Below are positions 41,281 through 54,935 of a stretch of 64,000 nt of DNA, piece by piece. Positions within the stretch are counted from its first letter, which is position 1. Every line of letters begins with the position of its first letter. Source of the stretch: Zelopaecilomyces penicillatus (lineage: Eukaryota > Ascomycota > Sordariomycetes > Hypocreales > Pseudodiploosporaceae); assembly GCA_005765155.1 (NCBI GenBank), contig VCCP01000001.1:3038001-3102000 (forward strand), in the 5' to 3' direction. The notes under the pieces are model-generated. The model saw only the letters and a list, made by a program, of their open reading frames with translations, was not told the DNA's origin and did no database searches. Made by a program: the position numbers and the translations under genes.

Positions 41281-41769
41281 ATTCTATAAAAATATCCTTA
41301 AATAATTAATTATTTAAAAAAGCCCTTATAAAATTAATTTATTTAATTTCTTAATTATAAAAGGTTATTAAAATTAATAAAATCTATTAAATAAAAGGAA
41401 TATTAATAGTTATAAAGGTTTTAAAATAGTCTTTTTCTTTAATTTATATAAAACCCTTTATAATAAGCCTAGCTTTATATTTTAAAGGCTAGTTTTATAA
41501 ATCCTTTTTAAGCTTAAAAATAAGCTTATTATTTAGGATTTTTTAGTTTTTTAAAACCTCTAAAAAGAGAATAAAATATATAACTTTAGTTTATAGAATC
41601 TAATAAAATTTATTATAAATAGTATTAATCTATTATTCTTTAATAAGGATTTTTAAGATTTATTTTTAATTAATAGATTTTAAAGAAGCTTAAATAATAT
41701 ATTTTATTTTTAATTTATAATAGATATCTATAAAATAAATAAAATCTAGCTATATAAGCTTAGGGTCTT

Positions 41770-41885
41770 TTAATAATTATAATAGTTATACTAGGGGCTA
41801 TAATAAGGGTTATAATAATTATAAAAGCTATTATAATATCTATAATAGCTATTATAATAACTATAATATAGATTTTAATAGTTAT
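41770..41885. repeat. Degenerate ATAATAGYTAT-like repeat
   Basis: Irregular iterations of TATAATAGYTATAATAAC-type sequence inside the copia element; on the plus strand they read as alternating Tyr, Asn, Ser and Gly. This may be a decayed repetitive coding stretch or a local expansion. I cannot tell which strand was coding. Confidence 0.4.
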
Positions 41886-42145
41886 ATAGGTCTTTTAGCT
41901 TAGTTAAAAGCTTATAAATTAATTAGATTTTTTAAGATAGATTAATTAATTAATTTTAATAAAATATAAAGCTTTTTTAATTCTTTTTTTAAGCTAAAAA
42001 GGCTTTAAAAATTATAGAAATTATTTTTAAGACTTTAATTTATAAAGCCTATTCCTTTTATAATATAAAAAAAAAGATCTTAATTATTTATTAATAGGAA
42101 GATATATAAATTAAATAAATATTTTTATTTAATATAATTAATAAC

Positions 42146-42564
42146 TGTTAAAATAAGTGGGTTTTTATATAACAGCCTGACCTGTTATAAGACTAGTAGC
42201 TAGACCTACTATAGCTTAGCAGCTAAACCTGCTATAGCCCTAGCAGCCTGACCTGCTATATCGGGCTAGACTAGTAAAATAAGGGCTTATCCCTTATACC
42301 CCTCCCTTTCTTATTATTTAGAATACTTAGAAATCCAAAGAAATATTATTTGGAATTCTTAAATAATTCCAAATAATCCTAGTATTATTTAGATATATAA
42401 GATAGCTAGATTCCTAGTTAAATCCTGGTTTCTTTTCTATATCAATAATATAATTACTTTTTTCTTCTTTTCTTTAGAATTCACTCTGGATAACTATTCA
42501 CTGCCTTTCTTCCACTGCTTTAGCTACTAGCTTTAGTTATAATCTTATACTGCAAATTATAATA
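42146..42564 (+). mobile_element. Solo LTR of the copia family (copy B)
   Basis: 419 bp beginning TGTTAAAATAAGTGGG and ending AAATTATAATA, flanked by an exact duplication ATAAC (42141-42145; 42565-42569). It is little affected by RIP and holds four palindrome units (42171-42256). It is nested in the older copia element in opposite orientation. Confidence 0.92.
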
Positions 42565-42887
42565 ATAACTTAACTAGCTTTATTTTAAGGCTTAGTTTAA
42601 TATCTTATTAATACTTTTTAATAAAGATAATAATCTTATAATAAGCTTTAATAGCTTTATAAGCTATTAGATTTAATTTATTAGCTACTAGAACTGGTTT
42701 TAGCTTTTATAAAAAGAGCTATAATAAGCTAAGATCCCTATTTATAATAATTATATAATTAATAAGATTAATTATAATAGATAAAATAATAATCTAAAAG
42801 AATAATAATAATTAAGCCTAGCTTATAATAGCTTATAATTAATTTAAAATAATCTTTATAAAGTATTTTAATAGATTATTTTATTTA

Positions 42888-43362
42888 TATTATAATTTAC
42901 AGTATAAAGTTATAATTAAAGCTAGTAGTGATAATAGTGGAAGAAAGGCAGCGAATAGTTATCTAGAGTGAAGTCTATAGAAAAGAAGAAAGAAGTGATT
43001 GAATTATCGATAGAGAAAGAAAGCAGGATTCAACTAGGAATCTAGCTATCTTATATATCTAAATAATACTAGGATTATTTGAAATTATTTAAGAATTCCA
43101 AATAATATTTCTTTAGATTTCTAAGCATTTTAAATAATAAGAAAGGGAGAGGTATAAGGGATAAGCCCTTATTTTACTAGTCTAGCCCGATATAGCAGGT
43201 CAGGCTGCACGGGCTTTTTAGGTCTTATAGTAGGTCAGGCTGCTACCTTATAGCAGGTCTGGCTGCTAGGGCTATAGCAGGTTTAGCTGCTAAGCTGTAG
43301 TAGGTCTAGCTACTAGTCTTATAACAGGTCAGGCTGTTATATAAAACCCACTTATTTTAATA
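42888..43362 (-). mobile_element. Solo LTR of the copia family (copy C)
   Basis: 475 bp in minus orientation, ending CCCACTTATTTTAATA on the plus strand, flanked by an exact duplication ATTTA (42883-42887; 43363-43367). It is the best-preserved copy and carries six 14-bp palindrome units. It lies 323 bp from copy B in inverted orientation, but the separate duplications show two independent insertions. Confidence 0.92.
43195..43338. repeat. Periodic array of six 14-bp palindromes in LTR copy C
   Basis: The units are GCAGGTCAGGCTGC (43195), GTAGGTCAGGCTGC (43230), GCAGGTCTGGCTGC (43253), GCAGGTTTAGCTGC (43277), GTAGGTCTAGCTAC (43300) and AACAGGTCAGGCTGTT (43323, 16 bp). Core spacing is 35, 23, 24, 23 and 24 bp. 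Each has complementary 4-5-bp arms around a 6-bp centre. Copies A and B carry four such units and copy D about six. Function unknown; the array lies near the start of the LTR, in the region that would be U3. Confidence 0.85.
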
Positions 43363-45791
43363 ATTTATAAATATAAAAGCTAGATATATTAAAGCTAATA
43401 TCTTTATCTATTAATTAATATTTTAATAGTATTAAAACCTTTTTTTTATTATTAAAATATAATTATAAGGGATATTTATTATAATAAGCTTTTAATCCTT
43501 TAAATAGGCTTTTTATAATAAAGAAGATAATATAATCTTTTTTATTAAATAATAAAAGAATCTTTTAATAATAGAATTTTTTTTTTATTAAAATAAGCTT
43601 TATAAAAAGCTTATTATAAAAGATTAATTTTATTTAAATAATATCTCTTTTTATAACTTTTAATACTTTTAAAAGATTTAGAATTAGTTTTTTAAAGAGT
43701 TTATATATTAATTTAATTTATATATAAGCTAAATAAAAAAAATCTATTTTTTTTTATAATAATAAAATTAAATAAATCTATTAAAATTTTAATAGTTTTT
43801 TTTTAATTATTATAGATTTATATAATTAAAATATATATATTAAATTCTTATTAATTATAATAGCTTTTAATAATTAATTTTAATTAAAAGACTTATAATT
43901 CTCTTTAAAATAATATTTTTAATAAATTTTAGAAGGGATATAATATCTTTTAATAGATCTTATAATAAGCTTAAGTTTAAATTAAGGCTTTTTAATATAT
44001 ATAAGCCTAAGATTTTAAGGTATTTTATTAATTCTAATAGCTATTTAATTGATTTAAAGAGCTTAATAAGATCCTTATATATATTCAAGAGGGGTTTAAA
44101 GATAATTTTAATTATTATTAAATAATTATAATAATAATTAAAAAGCTTTATAAATTTAAATATAAGTTTCTTTTTTTATTAAAAAAAGAAATTATATTTA
44201 ATAAATTTAATAGATTATAATAGATTTAATCTATTATAAATAATTTCTTTTATAAAAATATATTATTTAAAGTATAATACTTTATCTTATTTATTATATT
44301 TATATCTATATTAAGGATATATAATATATATTTTAGTTTTAGAATATTATAAGTTTTAGATTTAAGCCTTATAAATATTATAAATATAATTATTTTAAAT
44401 CCTTTTAAATAAATTAAATTATTATTAATTATTATAAGCCTTAATTTTTTATTATAAATATTATAATTAATAAAAAAGATTCTATTATTAATAATATAAT
44501 ATATTAAGCTAATATTATATAATAAAGTATTCTTTAGATTAATATTATAATAAGTATTATAAATTGATTTTTTTAAGCTTTATAGCTTTTAAATCTTTTA
44601 TATTAGATTTAAAATTAAAGCTTTAAATACTAACTATAATATTTTAATTATTTATAAATAAATTATAAATATTTATTATAAAGAAAGCTTTATTAGATTC
44701 CTTATTATTAATAATAGGCTTTTTATTTTTTTATTCTTTTAAAAGAGCTTATAAGGCTATTTTTTAATAGATTTTAATAGATTTTTCTTTTTTTTAAAAT
44801 CCTTATAGATCTTTTTAAAAGATTCCTTAACTTCTTTAGCTTTATTAAAGCTAGCTCTTATAATTAAAGAGCTTTTATTTTATAGCTTTTTTAATAAATC
44901 TATTATAAAGAATTATAAATTTAAGATATTTAATAAAATATTAAGTATTATATAAATCCTAATATTATTCCTTTAATATTTAATCTATTATAAGAAAGCT
45001 TTTTTTATAGCCTTTAAATATTAATTTATTTAATTTATAGGTTATATAATAATTAAAGTTAATTATAGCTTAATAAATTAAGTATTAAATTTATTATTAA
45101 ATATCTTTATAAAGCCTTTATAATTATTAAAGCTAAGCTTATAAAAGATATTATAAAGGGTTTTATATTATAAAATAGTATTATAATAATATTATTTATT
45201 TAATATTTAATAAGCTTTTAATAGTATTATAACCTAATTTATAAAGGCATATAAATACTATAAATAATTATTATAAAATAATAAAAATAAAATAGCTTAA
45301 TAATAATTATTAAGGCTAAGGTTTATAATAGGATTTAAAAGAAAAGTAAATAATTTAAATACTTATAATTAGATTAATAAGGCTTAAAGCTATTAATTAT
45401 AATTATTAAGGCCTTTTAATCTATAAGCTTTTAAAAAGGCTTATATTTTCTTAAATAGCTTTTTTAAAGCTAGATCTTTTAATATATTTATAGGCTATAT
45501 TAATTATAATAATAATTAAGATAGCTTAAATTAAAGTTATAATAGCTTTTTAATAGTTTTAATAGTTATAATTATTATAAATTAAATCTATAATTATTAT
45601 AATTATTATATAAGCTCTTATATTTAAGATTAAAGAGTTTATAATTTTAATAAATTCTCTTTTATTAAAAGGTTTTATTTTAATATTTTTAGGATTAGAT
45701 TATTATAATTAATAATTATAATAATATAAAGAAAAGATAAGCTTTTAAAAATAAGCTTATAATTATATAATAATATTATAAATAGCTAAAA

Positions 45792-45930
45792 ATACTGGTT
45801 ATAATAATACTATAAATAGCTAGGTTTTAATAAAAGCCTTAAAAATAATTAATTAATTAAAGAGGGGGGTAATAGGTATAAGGGTTATTTAATATATACT
45901 AGCTATAATTAATTATAGTATAACCAGTAT
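45792..45930. repeat. Inverted repeat with a G-rich loop
   Basis: Arm 45792-45824 (ATACTGGTTATAATAATACT...) and arm 45897-45930 (...TATAGTATAACCAGTAT) are near-perfect inverted copies about 33 bp long. The roughly 70-bp loop contains AGAGGGGGGTAATAGG, the longest G run I noticed in the AT-rich DNA. It lies inside the copia element, close to the 5' LTR side. It may be a small hairpin element or part of the retrotransposon. Confidence 0.7.
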
Positions 45931-46274
45931 AATACCTTTATTTAATTAATTAGTTTTAATAATCTTATATAAGCCTTTTATAAAGTTGATTAATAATTTA
46001 AATAATTAATAATATTTAATATAGTTAATAAAGCTATAATTTATAATCCTATAAATCTATATTAATAATTTATAAATCTAAAAATAGATTATATTATAAA
46101 TCTAATGTTTAATTCTTATATATATAGGTTTTTTATAACTTTCAATTAATAGAAAATATAGATTTAATATAATTAAGGGAATAAAAAAATCTAATATATA
46201 AAGAGATTAAAAATAATAGAAAAAAGAATCTTTTTTTTATAATCTAGAATAACTATTCTTTTAGGCTTATAATC

Positions 46275-46744
46275 TATTATAATTTATAATATAAAATTAT
46301 AATTAAAGCTAATAGTTATAATAATAAAAGAAAAGTAGTAAATAATTATTTAAAATAAATTTTAAAGAAAAGAAGAAAAAAGTAATTATATTATTAATAT
46401 AGAAAAGAAACCAGGATTTAACTAGGAATCTAGTTATCTTATATATCTAATTAATACTAAGATTATTTAGAATTATTTTAGTATTTTAAATAATATTTAT
46501 TTAGAATTTCTAAGTATTTTAAATATAAAGAAAGAGAGGGATATAAGGGATAAGCCCTTATTTTTACTAATCTAGCCCTATATAACAGGTCAGGCTGCCC
46601 AGGCATCTTAGGTCTTACAGCAGGTCTGGCTTACTATAAGATAGCAGGTCTAACTACTAGGCTATAACAGGTTTAGCTGTTAAGCTATAACAGGTTTAAC
46701 TGCTAAAGAATAACAGGTTAGGCTATTATATAAAAAACCCACTT
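46275..46744 (-). repeat. 5' LTR of the copia element (copy D)
   Basis: About 470 bp. Its RIP damage is intermediate: many palindrome arms are retained (AACAGGTCAGGCTGC, AACAGGTTTAGCTGTT) while others read AACTAC or CTATT. The right flank ATAAT matches the left flank of copy E. Confidence 0.85.
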
Positions 46745-47477
46745 ATTTTTAATAATAATAAAGCTTAATAGCTTTATAATAATATATATTTTATTAAGTA
46801 TTTTATAAATTATTTATATAAAATATTATATTAAGCTTATTTATAATAATATACTTAAAGTTATTATATAGATTTTTATAAAATATAAGATAATATAAAA
46901 GTATTTTTTTAAGGTTTTTAATATAAATAATATATATAAAATTAATTATTCAAAAACTTTATATTTTTTTAGATTATTAATATTAATTAAATAAAAGAAT
47001 ATTTAAAATTTAATAAATTATTATTTTTATATTATAAAACACCAATATCCTTAATATATAATATAAGATAAAAGCTATATATTATATCTTTTAAAATTAT
47101 ATTTTAATTTATATATTAATAAAATATATATTTTAATATAAATAATAAATTAATTATTATACTAATAATTAAAATAATTTTAATTAATAGATTAATAAAT
47201 TTATTAAAGTAATATATAAGTTAATATATAAGTTAATATATCTTTAAATAATTAATTATATTAAAGAAATAATATATAATTTTAATAATATATTAAAAGA
47301 TTTATTAAAATAACTTATAATTATATATATAAAGATATAATAAAAATTAATTAAAAAAATAAAGATTATATATTATATAAATAATATAATATATAATATT
47401 CTTTTTTATTTATATATTAGTATAATCTCTTTTATAAAATATAATATTTAATTTATTCTTAAAAAATAAATTTAATA

Positions 47478-47593
47478 TATTATATATAAAAAGAATACCT
47501 TTATTCTTTTATTTAATCTAATATTCTAGTTATTTAATAATCTAATTAAATAAATAAAGAAATAAATAATCTAATTATTTAATTATTATAATA
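47478..47593 (-). repeat. Degraded solo LTR of the gypsy family
   Basis: Minus-strand match to the 133-bp gypsy LTR at 15053. It begins TATTATATATAAAAAG, has TTATTTAATAATCTAATTAAA in the middle and ends ATTATAATA. It has a small internal deletion and no exact flanking duplication. Confidence 0.65.
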
Positions 47594-50500
47594 TATATTA
47601 TATCTAATAATATAATCTAATAATTATAATCTAATAAAATAATTTATATAAATAAATATATTAAAGTACTTTTAATTAATATATTAATTATATAAATAAT
47701 AAATATATAAGATTATAATTTAAAATATAATATTTATTAATAGATAATATATAAATTTATAAATTTATTTATTATATTATATTATATTATATTCTTAAAG
47801 ATAATTTTAAGTATAAAATTATATTTAGTATTATACTTTAATATTATATAATTAAAACCTATTATATAATCTTAATTATTAAATTATAATATAATTTTTT
47901 TTAAAGATTTTATTTTTAACTTCTATAAATATATATATATATTTTTTTTTTATATTTATATATATAATATTTATATTTAATTAAATGATTTCTTATAATA
48001 TAATATTCTTTAAAAAGATTATTAAATATATTTTATATATTTTATATATTTAATATATATAAAGTATTTTATATTAATAAAAGATAGATTTTATTAATAA
48101 ATTATAAATATATTATATTCTTATTATTTTAATAAAAATAATCTTATTATATAATAAAAAGTAATAATTATTATATAGCTTATATAAAATAATATTACTT
48201 TTATAATAATGTTTTAATATATTAAGTATATATAAAGTTAAAGAATTAATTCTTTTAATTAAGAACTTTTTATATTAAATATAATTATTTATATAGCCTT
48301 TTTTAATAAAGGCAGCTGTCTTAATTAATTAATTAATTAATTAAAAGCTTAGCTAGTAATAAAATAATAAAATAATATTATAATAAAATATAACATATAT
48401 TATATAATAATTACTCTTTAATAAATAAGCTAGGGTTCTTTATTATTCTTTTTAATTCTTTAAATCCTTTATTTTTAAATCTATAATATTATTATTATTA
48501 AATTTATCTTTTATCTTATTCTTAATCTCTTTTTATATTAATCTATTTAATAATTTATTTAAATTTTCTAGCCTATTAAATCTTTTATTATTATTATTTA
48601 TCTTTAATATTTTTTTAATTATAGCTAGTTTTAAATTAAATAATCTTCTTATTATTTAATTATATAATTATTTAAATCTTATTATATCTTTTATTAATAT
48701 CTTAATAATTTATTTAAATAATTTATTTTAATTTAAATATATAATTTATCTTTATTAAAATACTATTTTATTTAAATATTAGACTTTTTTTATTTATTAA
48801 TTATATTATATTATTAATAACTTAATAAATTATTTATATTTATAAATATTATTTTAATTTAATTTTATAAATATTTAATATTAATATACTTTTTAATTTC
48901 TTATAATAAATATAGTATTTATAAAATTAGCTCTTTAAATACAATTATTAAATTAAGGCCTTTTTATAATAATAAAATTATTATCTTAATTACTTTTTAT
49001 TATATTATCTTTTTAATTAAATACTTTTATTTATTTTATATTTATTTAAGATTCTTATTATTTAATTATATAATTAAAGGCTTAATTTACCTTTTATAAT
49101 TTTTTATTTATAAAAAAGATTATCTTTTTTATTAATTATATTAAAACTTCTTTAATATTAATATATTAATTATTAATAAATATTATAAAAAGATTATTAA
49201 TAAATAAAATATAGCCTTATTTAATATTTAATTATTTAATAATAATTAATATCTTATTATAGAATTATCTTTTATTTATATATATTAAAGGTTTTTTAAT
49301 ATAATTATTTTAATTTAATTATATTATAATACTAGCTTTTATATATATATTATAATTAAATTTATTAAGTATTTCTTAATATATATCTTTTAAATATAAT
49401 AATATTAATAATTAAATAATCTAGTTTTTTAGCTTTTATATAAATAATTTAATAGACTAATATATTTAATAAAACTCTTATTATAAAAAATATTATTTAT
49501 TTAATATAATTTATAATTATTATTAATATATATATTTAAAGATATAATATATTTTAATAATTTTAATTAAATTATTATATATATTATTTATAATATTTTT
49601 AAGTATTATTATTATATAAAAGGATATTATATAATTAAATTAAATTAATTAATTAATTCTTATTTATTAAATATTTAATTTAATTATATTAAGTTTCTTT
49701 TTAATATCTTTTAAATTATATTATAATATTGATTTATTTATTATAAATACTTATATTATTTTATATTTTTAAATAATCTTATAAAATATATCCTTATTTT
49801 TATTAAGGATTAATTTAATATATTAAAATATCCTTTTAATTAAAGCCTTATAATAATATTATTTTTTATTTATAAAAATATTTATAAAAATATTTAATAA
49901 TTTATATTCTTTATTTTTTAATTTATATTCTTTATTTTTTAATTTATATTTAATTAAGATAATATTAATTTTATTAAAAAGCTTAATATTATTATATTAT
50001 AATTTATTTAATATTTTTAACTTTTTAAATATATTTATAATACTATTAAATATATTAAATTATATTTATTAGCTTATTTATTAAAATTTTTTTTTTTTTA
50101 ATTAAATTTAATAAATAATTAATTACTTTAATTATTAATTTTTATATTTTATAAATTAAGCTTTTCTTTTATAATATATATATCTTTTTAATCTTAAATA
50201 TCTAATGAATTACTTTTCTTTTTTTAATGATACTTATTTATAACTAATAATAATATATATAGATTTATTTTTAGAATTTTATTTATCTTTTTCTTTTTTT
50301 TTTTTTTTAAAATAAATAATTTATTTATAATCTCTTTATAAAATATTTCTTTTTATAATTCTTAATTAATAATATTATTAATCAATTAAATGTTTTTTAT
50401 CTTTATTTATTATATTTAATATTAAATCTCTTTTATTTAATTATATATTTAATCTATTATTATTATCCTTTTTTATTTATTTATCCTTTATTAATCTTAA

Positions 50501-53500
50501 TTATTTCTTATTTTTTTTCTTAATTAATAACTTTCATAAGCTATATTTATTTATTAATACTTTATTAAATAAATTAATTCTTAATGGCTTTAAATATAAA
50601 TATATTATTAATATTACTTAATAAATCCCTTAATAAATAAATAAATCCAGCTTATATATTTATAATCTTATTTATTTAAATATTTTATAAGAATCTATTT
50701 ATTATTATAATTATATATAAAATAGCTTATTTAATAATCTATATCTTCTATATAATTAATAATTTATATCTCTTATATAATTAATAATATATATTATTAT
50801 TTATTTTAAATTTAATTAATTTATATTTTTAATTATAAATATATTTTAATTATATAATAATAATAACTTTAACTAGATTTATATTTATTATTTAATTATA
50901 TAATAAATTAATCTTAGAATAAATATAAATTTTCTATTTTATTTATAAATTAATATTATTATTATATTAAAAAGATATTTATATTTTAACATCTTTTAAA
51001 ATAAATATAATACTTCTTTTAATAATTCTATATTAAAGTTAATAGTTATTATATAAAAATATTTATATAAAATAATTATAATTAGAATTTATTTATTAAT
51101 TTTATATAATTTATTAGACTTTTTAAATATATTTTATAATAAATAATCTATTATTTAAATTATCTTATTATTTAATAAAATATTAAGCCTTTTAATATTA
51201 TTATAATCTTATATAATTCTATATAAAACTTTTAATTATAAGCTTTAATTAATATAGCCTTTATAAAATTTTATAATATATAAAAATTTTATATACCTTT
51301 AAATTTAATATAATAAAATAATTTATTTTTTATTAAAATTAATAATTTTATATTTATTAATCCTTTTTTTTAAATCTTTCTTTTATTTTAAATTATTTAT
51401 AATTAATATTTTAATAGTCTTAATTAACTTTTTATATAATAAATTTTCTTTATAAATTTTTTTATTAATATATTATTTATTAATATAATAATTATAAAAG
51501 AATATATATTTTTTTTTTTTAAATATTATTAAATTAAATATTATTAAATTAAATATTTTTATCTTATTAAATAGTTTTTTTTAGTTTTGATTATATAATT
51601 CTTTATTATTTATTAAAATATATAATAATATAATTAATATCATCTTTGTTTTAATATATATTAAATATTTAATTTAAATTAATTTAAATATATAAATATT
51701 AATATTAAATAATAATTTATCTTTATTAAATCTAATATTAATATATTTATATAATTGATTATTCTTTTAATTATTATATAATCTATTAAATAATAATTAA
51801 ATAAATTAATTATTAGATTATTATTCTTAATTTTTAATATAATTATATTAGATATTTAATCTTAAGTTTAATTAATTTATATCTTTTCTTATATTTTATT
51901 AATACCTTATTTAAAAATATAATTAATTATATTTATTAAATAAACTTTAAATTTATTTATTTATTATTTTAAAGATGAAATATAAAAAGATTTCTTTTTA
52001 TTTATATTTAATTCAAAGAAAATTAATCTTTTTAAATTATAATAATTTAAGATTATTTTTTAATTAAATAATCTTATAATATTTTATAAAGATCCTTTTT
52101 AAATTATAAAGATGAAAAGCAAAATATTTTAAATATTATTATTCTTTGTATAATTATTTTTAATTATTTATTTTCTTTTTTTAGTTTTTTTAATAAAGTT
52201 ATTATAATAAGATTATAAATTATAATATATATATACTTAATATAATATATAATCTTTAAATATATAATATTTCTTAATGCTTTTATTATTATAATATAAA
52301 TAAAATAAATAATAATCTTTTATAATAATAATATTTAAATATAATTATTCTTATTTTATTTAATTATTATAAATTAAATTTATTATTATAATTCTATTAT
52401 TTCTTTATATAATTATTAAAAATAAATATAATTATATTATATAAAACCTTAATATAAAAAGAATAAAAGCTAAAAGAAATATCTTTAAAATATTTAAATA
52501 ATATTAATTAAAATACTTTAGCTTTAAATAAATCCTTTAATTAAGAATAATTAATTAAAAAAGAATTAAAAATATAATTAAACTTTAATAAAGGATTATT
52601 TAAAAATTTTAATATTAAATTAATAATTTTTTTTAAATATTTTAAATAAGAATATAATTAAAAATTTATTAAAATAATAATGATTTTAATTATAATATAA
52701 TATTTATAAAATTAATTTTAATTAATTATTTATTTATAAGAGATTATTAAAAAACTAAAAAGACTAAAAATATAATCTAGATTATTATTTAAAAAAACAT
52801 TAAAAAATATAATATAATATAAAAGATTAAATTAATAATATAAATAATAATATAAATTAAAGGTATTAAAAACTATTAAATATAAAATTTTAAATAAATC
52901 TTTAATAAAAAGGTATTAATTTATAATTAAACTAGAATATATTTATTATATAAATAAAATATTTATTTAAGGATTTTATTTTTTAAATAATAAATATTTA
53001 TTTAATATATAATTCTTTTATAAAAAGATTTAATTAATTTTTATAAGATCTTTTCTTAATTTTAAAATACTAAAAGGCTTATATAAAGCTTATAAAGATA
53101 TAATTAATATTATTAAGCTTTATTAAGCTTTAATTATTATTTTAAATTAATATAAAGATAAATAATAAAGAAGTTTTAATAATAATTAAAAGAATAATTA
53201 AAATAATAAAATAATTATAAAAAGATTATAAAATAAAAAGAAAGCTATAAAAATAATAAAAAGAAAATAATAAGATTTAATATATTATTTAAAAGAAAAT
53301 TCTAAATAAATAAAATAAATCTAAAATAATTAAAAAATCTATTAATATAATAATAATAAAAAAGAAATAATTAATATTATATAGATTTTATTTAATTATT
53401 AAAAAGATTATTTAAATCTTATATTTTAAAATAAAGATTTAATAAATTTAAATTAATTAATAAGATTAGATTTATTTTAAATATAAAAAGAAAATTAATT

Positions 53501-54715
53501 ATAATTAATAAACTTTATTTATTATTTTTATAATAATCTTAATTATATAATAAAATATTATATAAATAGTATTATAAATATAATAAATTATAAATTATCT
53601 TAAATCTAAAAAAATAATAATTAATATAATTTAAAAAAGATTATTAATTAAAATAAGCCTTTAATTTTAATTAAAAAGATAAAGATTAATATAATTATTT
53701 ATTTTTATATATTAATAATAATTAAGAAATAAAATATTATTAAAATATATATAAATCTTAATATATATTTAAAATTAGATTTAATTAATAAAATAATTAT
53801 AAAAAAAATAGATTAAAAAATATATTTATTAAAAGAAAATACTTTTTTAAAGTAATAAATAAAGAATTAATTTATATTTATAATATTTAAGAAATATTTA
53901 TTATATTTATTAATTTAAAAGAGTTTATTTAGGAATTTATATATATTTATTTAAGAATTAATTATAATCCAAAAGAAAAAGAAAATCCTAATTTTTTAAA
54001 AATATTAATATTATAAAAATATTAAATATATTTAAATATATATAATAGCTTTAAATAATTAAAATAAAATTAAAATAAAATAAAAATATTATAATTATAT
54101 AAATTTATAAAGGCTTATTAAAATAAATTAATTATCTTTTTAATTATTTTTTTATTTAAAAAAGAATATATAAAAGGGTTTTAAATATTAATAAATTATT
54201 ATTAAAATTAAATATTTTTCTTAATATTTTTCAATTTAATAATAATAAAATATTATTAATATATAAGATAATAGATTATATTATTAATTTATTATTAAAT
54301 ATAAACTTATTATATAATATTTTTTATTTTTTATTTTAATAAGAGTTATAAAAGCTATAAAAATACCTTAATAAAAACTTATTATTTAAATATATATAAG
54401 CCTATAAAGGCTTTATAAATATATTAATTCTTTTTATATTTAAAAAAAAATAAGATTCTTAAATTATATATAGATTATTAAGGTTTTAATAAGATTATAA
54501 AAAAGAATTATTATATTTTATTCTTTACTATAAAGATTTTAAATAAGACTATAAATATTAAATTTTCTTAAAATATTAATATTAAAATTATTTATTATCA
54601 AATTAAAATAAAAAAAAGGATAAATAAAAAATATTTTTTTAAATATATTATAAGTATTATTAATATTTAATAATATTCTTTAATTTAGTTAATATATTAA
54701 TAATATATTAATATG

Positions 54716-54822
54716 ATAATTATAAGATATTAAATAAATTAATTAATATTATAATTATAAGATATTAAATAAATAAATTAATATTATAATTATAAGATAT
54801 TAAATAAAGTAATTAATATAAT
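54716..54822. repeat. Three tandem copies of a 35-bp unit
   Basis: The segment ATAATTATAAGATATTAAAT recurs at about 54717, 54751 and 54786 with nearly constant spacing and small differences after AAATAAA. Confidence 0.8.
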
Positions 54823-54859
54823 CTATATAATATATTTTAATAATATTATAAATTTCTTT

Positions 54860-54935
54860 TAAAATATATAAAATATATATAAAATATATAAAATATATAA
54901 AATATATAAAATATATAAAATATATAAAATATATA
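54860..54935. repeat. 9-bp array, unit AAAATATAT, about eight copies
   Basis: Short simple array of AAAATATAT with one length variant, about 40 bp after the 35-bp array. Confidence 0.85.

Larger units (their letters stand above)
39545..46744 (-). mobile_element. Complete but dead Ty1/copia LTR retrotransposon with nested solo LTRs
   Basis: The left LTR (39545-40024, 3' LTR) and right LTR (46275-46744, 5' LTR) lie in the same minus orientation. They form one subfamily, and the outer flanks show an exact 5-bp duplication ATAAT (39540-39544; 46745-46749). Copia reverse transcriptase remains on the minus strand at about 40860-41280. A purine tract (AAAAAGAA on the minus strand) directly precedes the 3' LTR, as expected. 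Two solo LTRs of the same family inserted later (42146-42564; 42888-43362). Removing them and their duplications leaves about 6.3 kb, a plausible copia length. All frames are destroyed. Confidence 0.85.

Noticed and set aside
43195..43338. Covarying stems (GCAG/CTGC versus GTAG/CTAC) as proof of a selected RNA structure
   Set aside because: RIP changes CpA on both strands, so a GCAG/CTGC palindrome becomes GTAG/CTAC symmetrically without any selection.
42146..43362. A 1.2-kb foldback or long-terminal-inverted-repeat transposon formed by copies B and C
   Set aside because: Each copy has its own exact 5-bp target duplication (ATAAC and ATTTA), so they are two separate solo LTR insertions that happen to be inverted.
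43365..46274. A long plus-strand pseudo-reading frame inside the copia element, possibly a different coding element
   Set aside because: Stop-tolerant reading of AT-only DNA yields plausible-looking peptides on both strands. I found no family motif, while the LTR orientation and RT remnant point to the minus strand.
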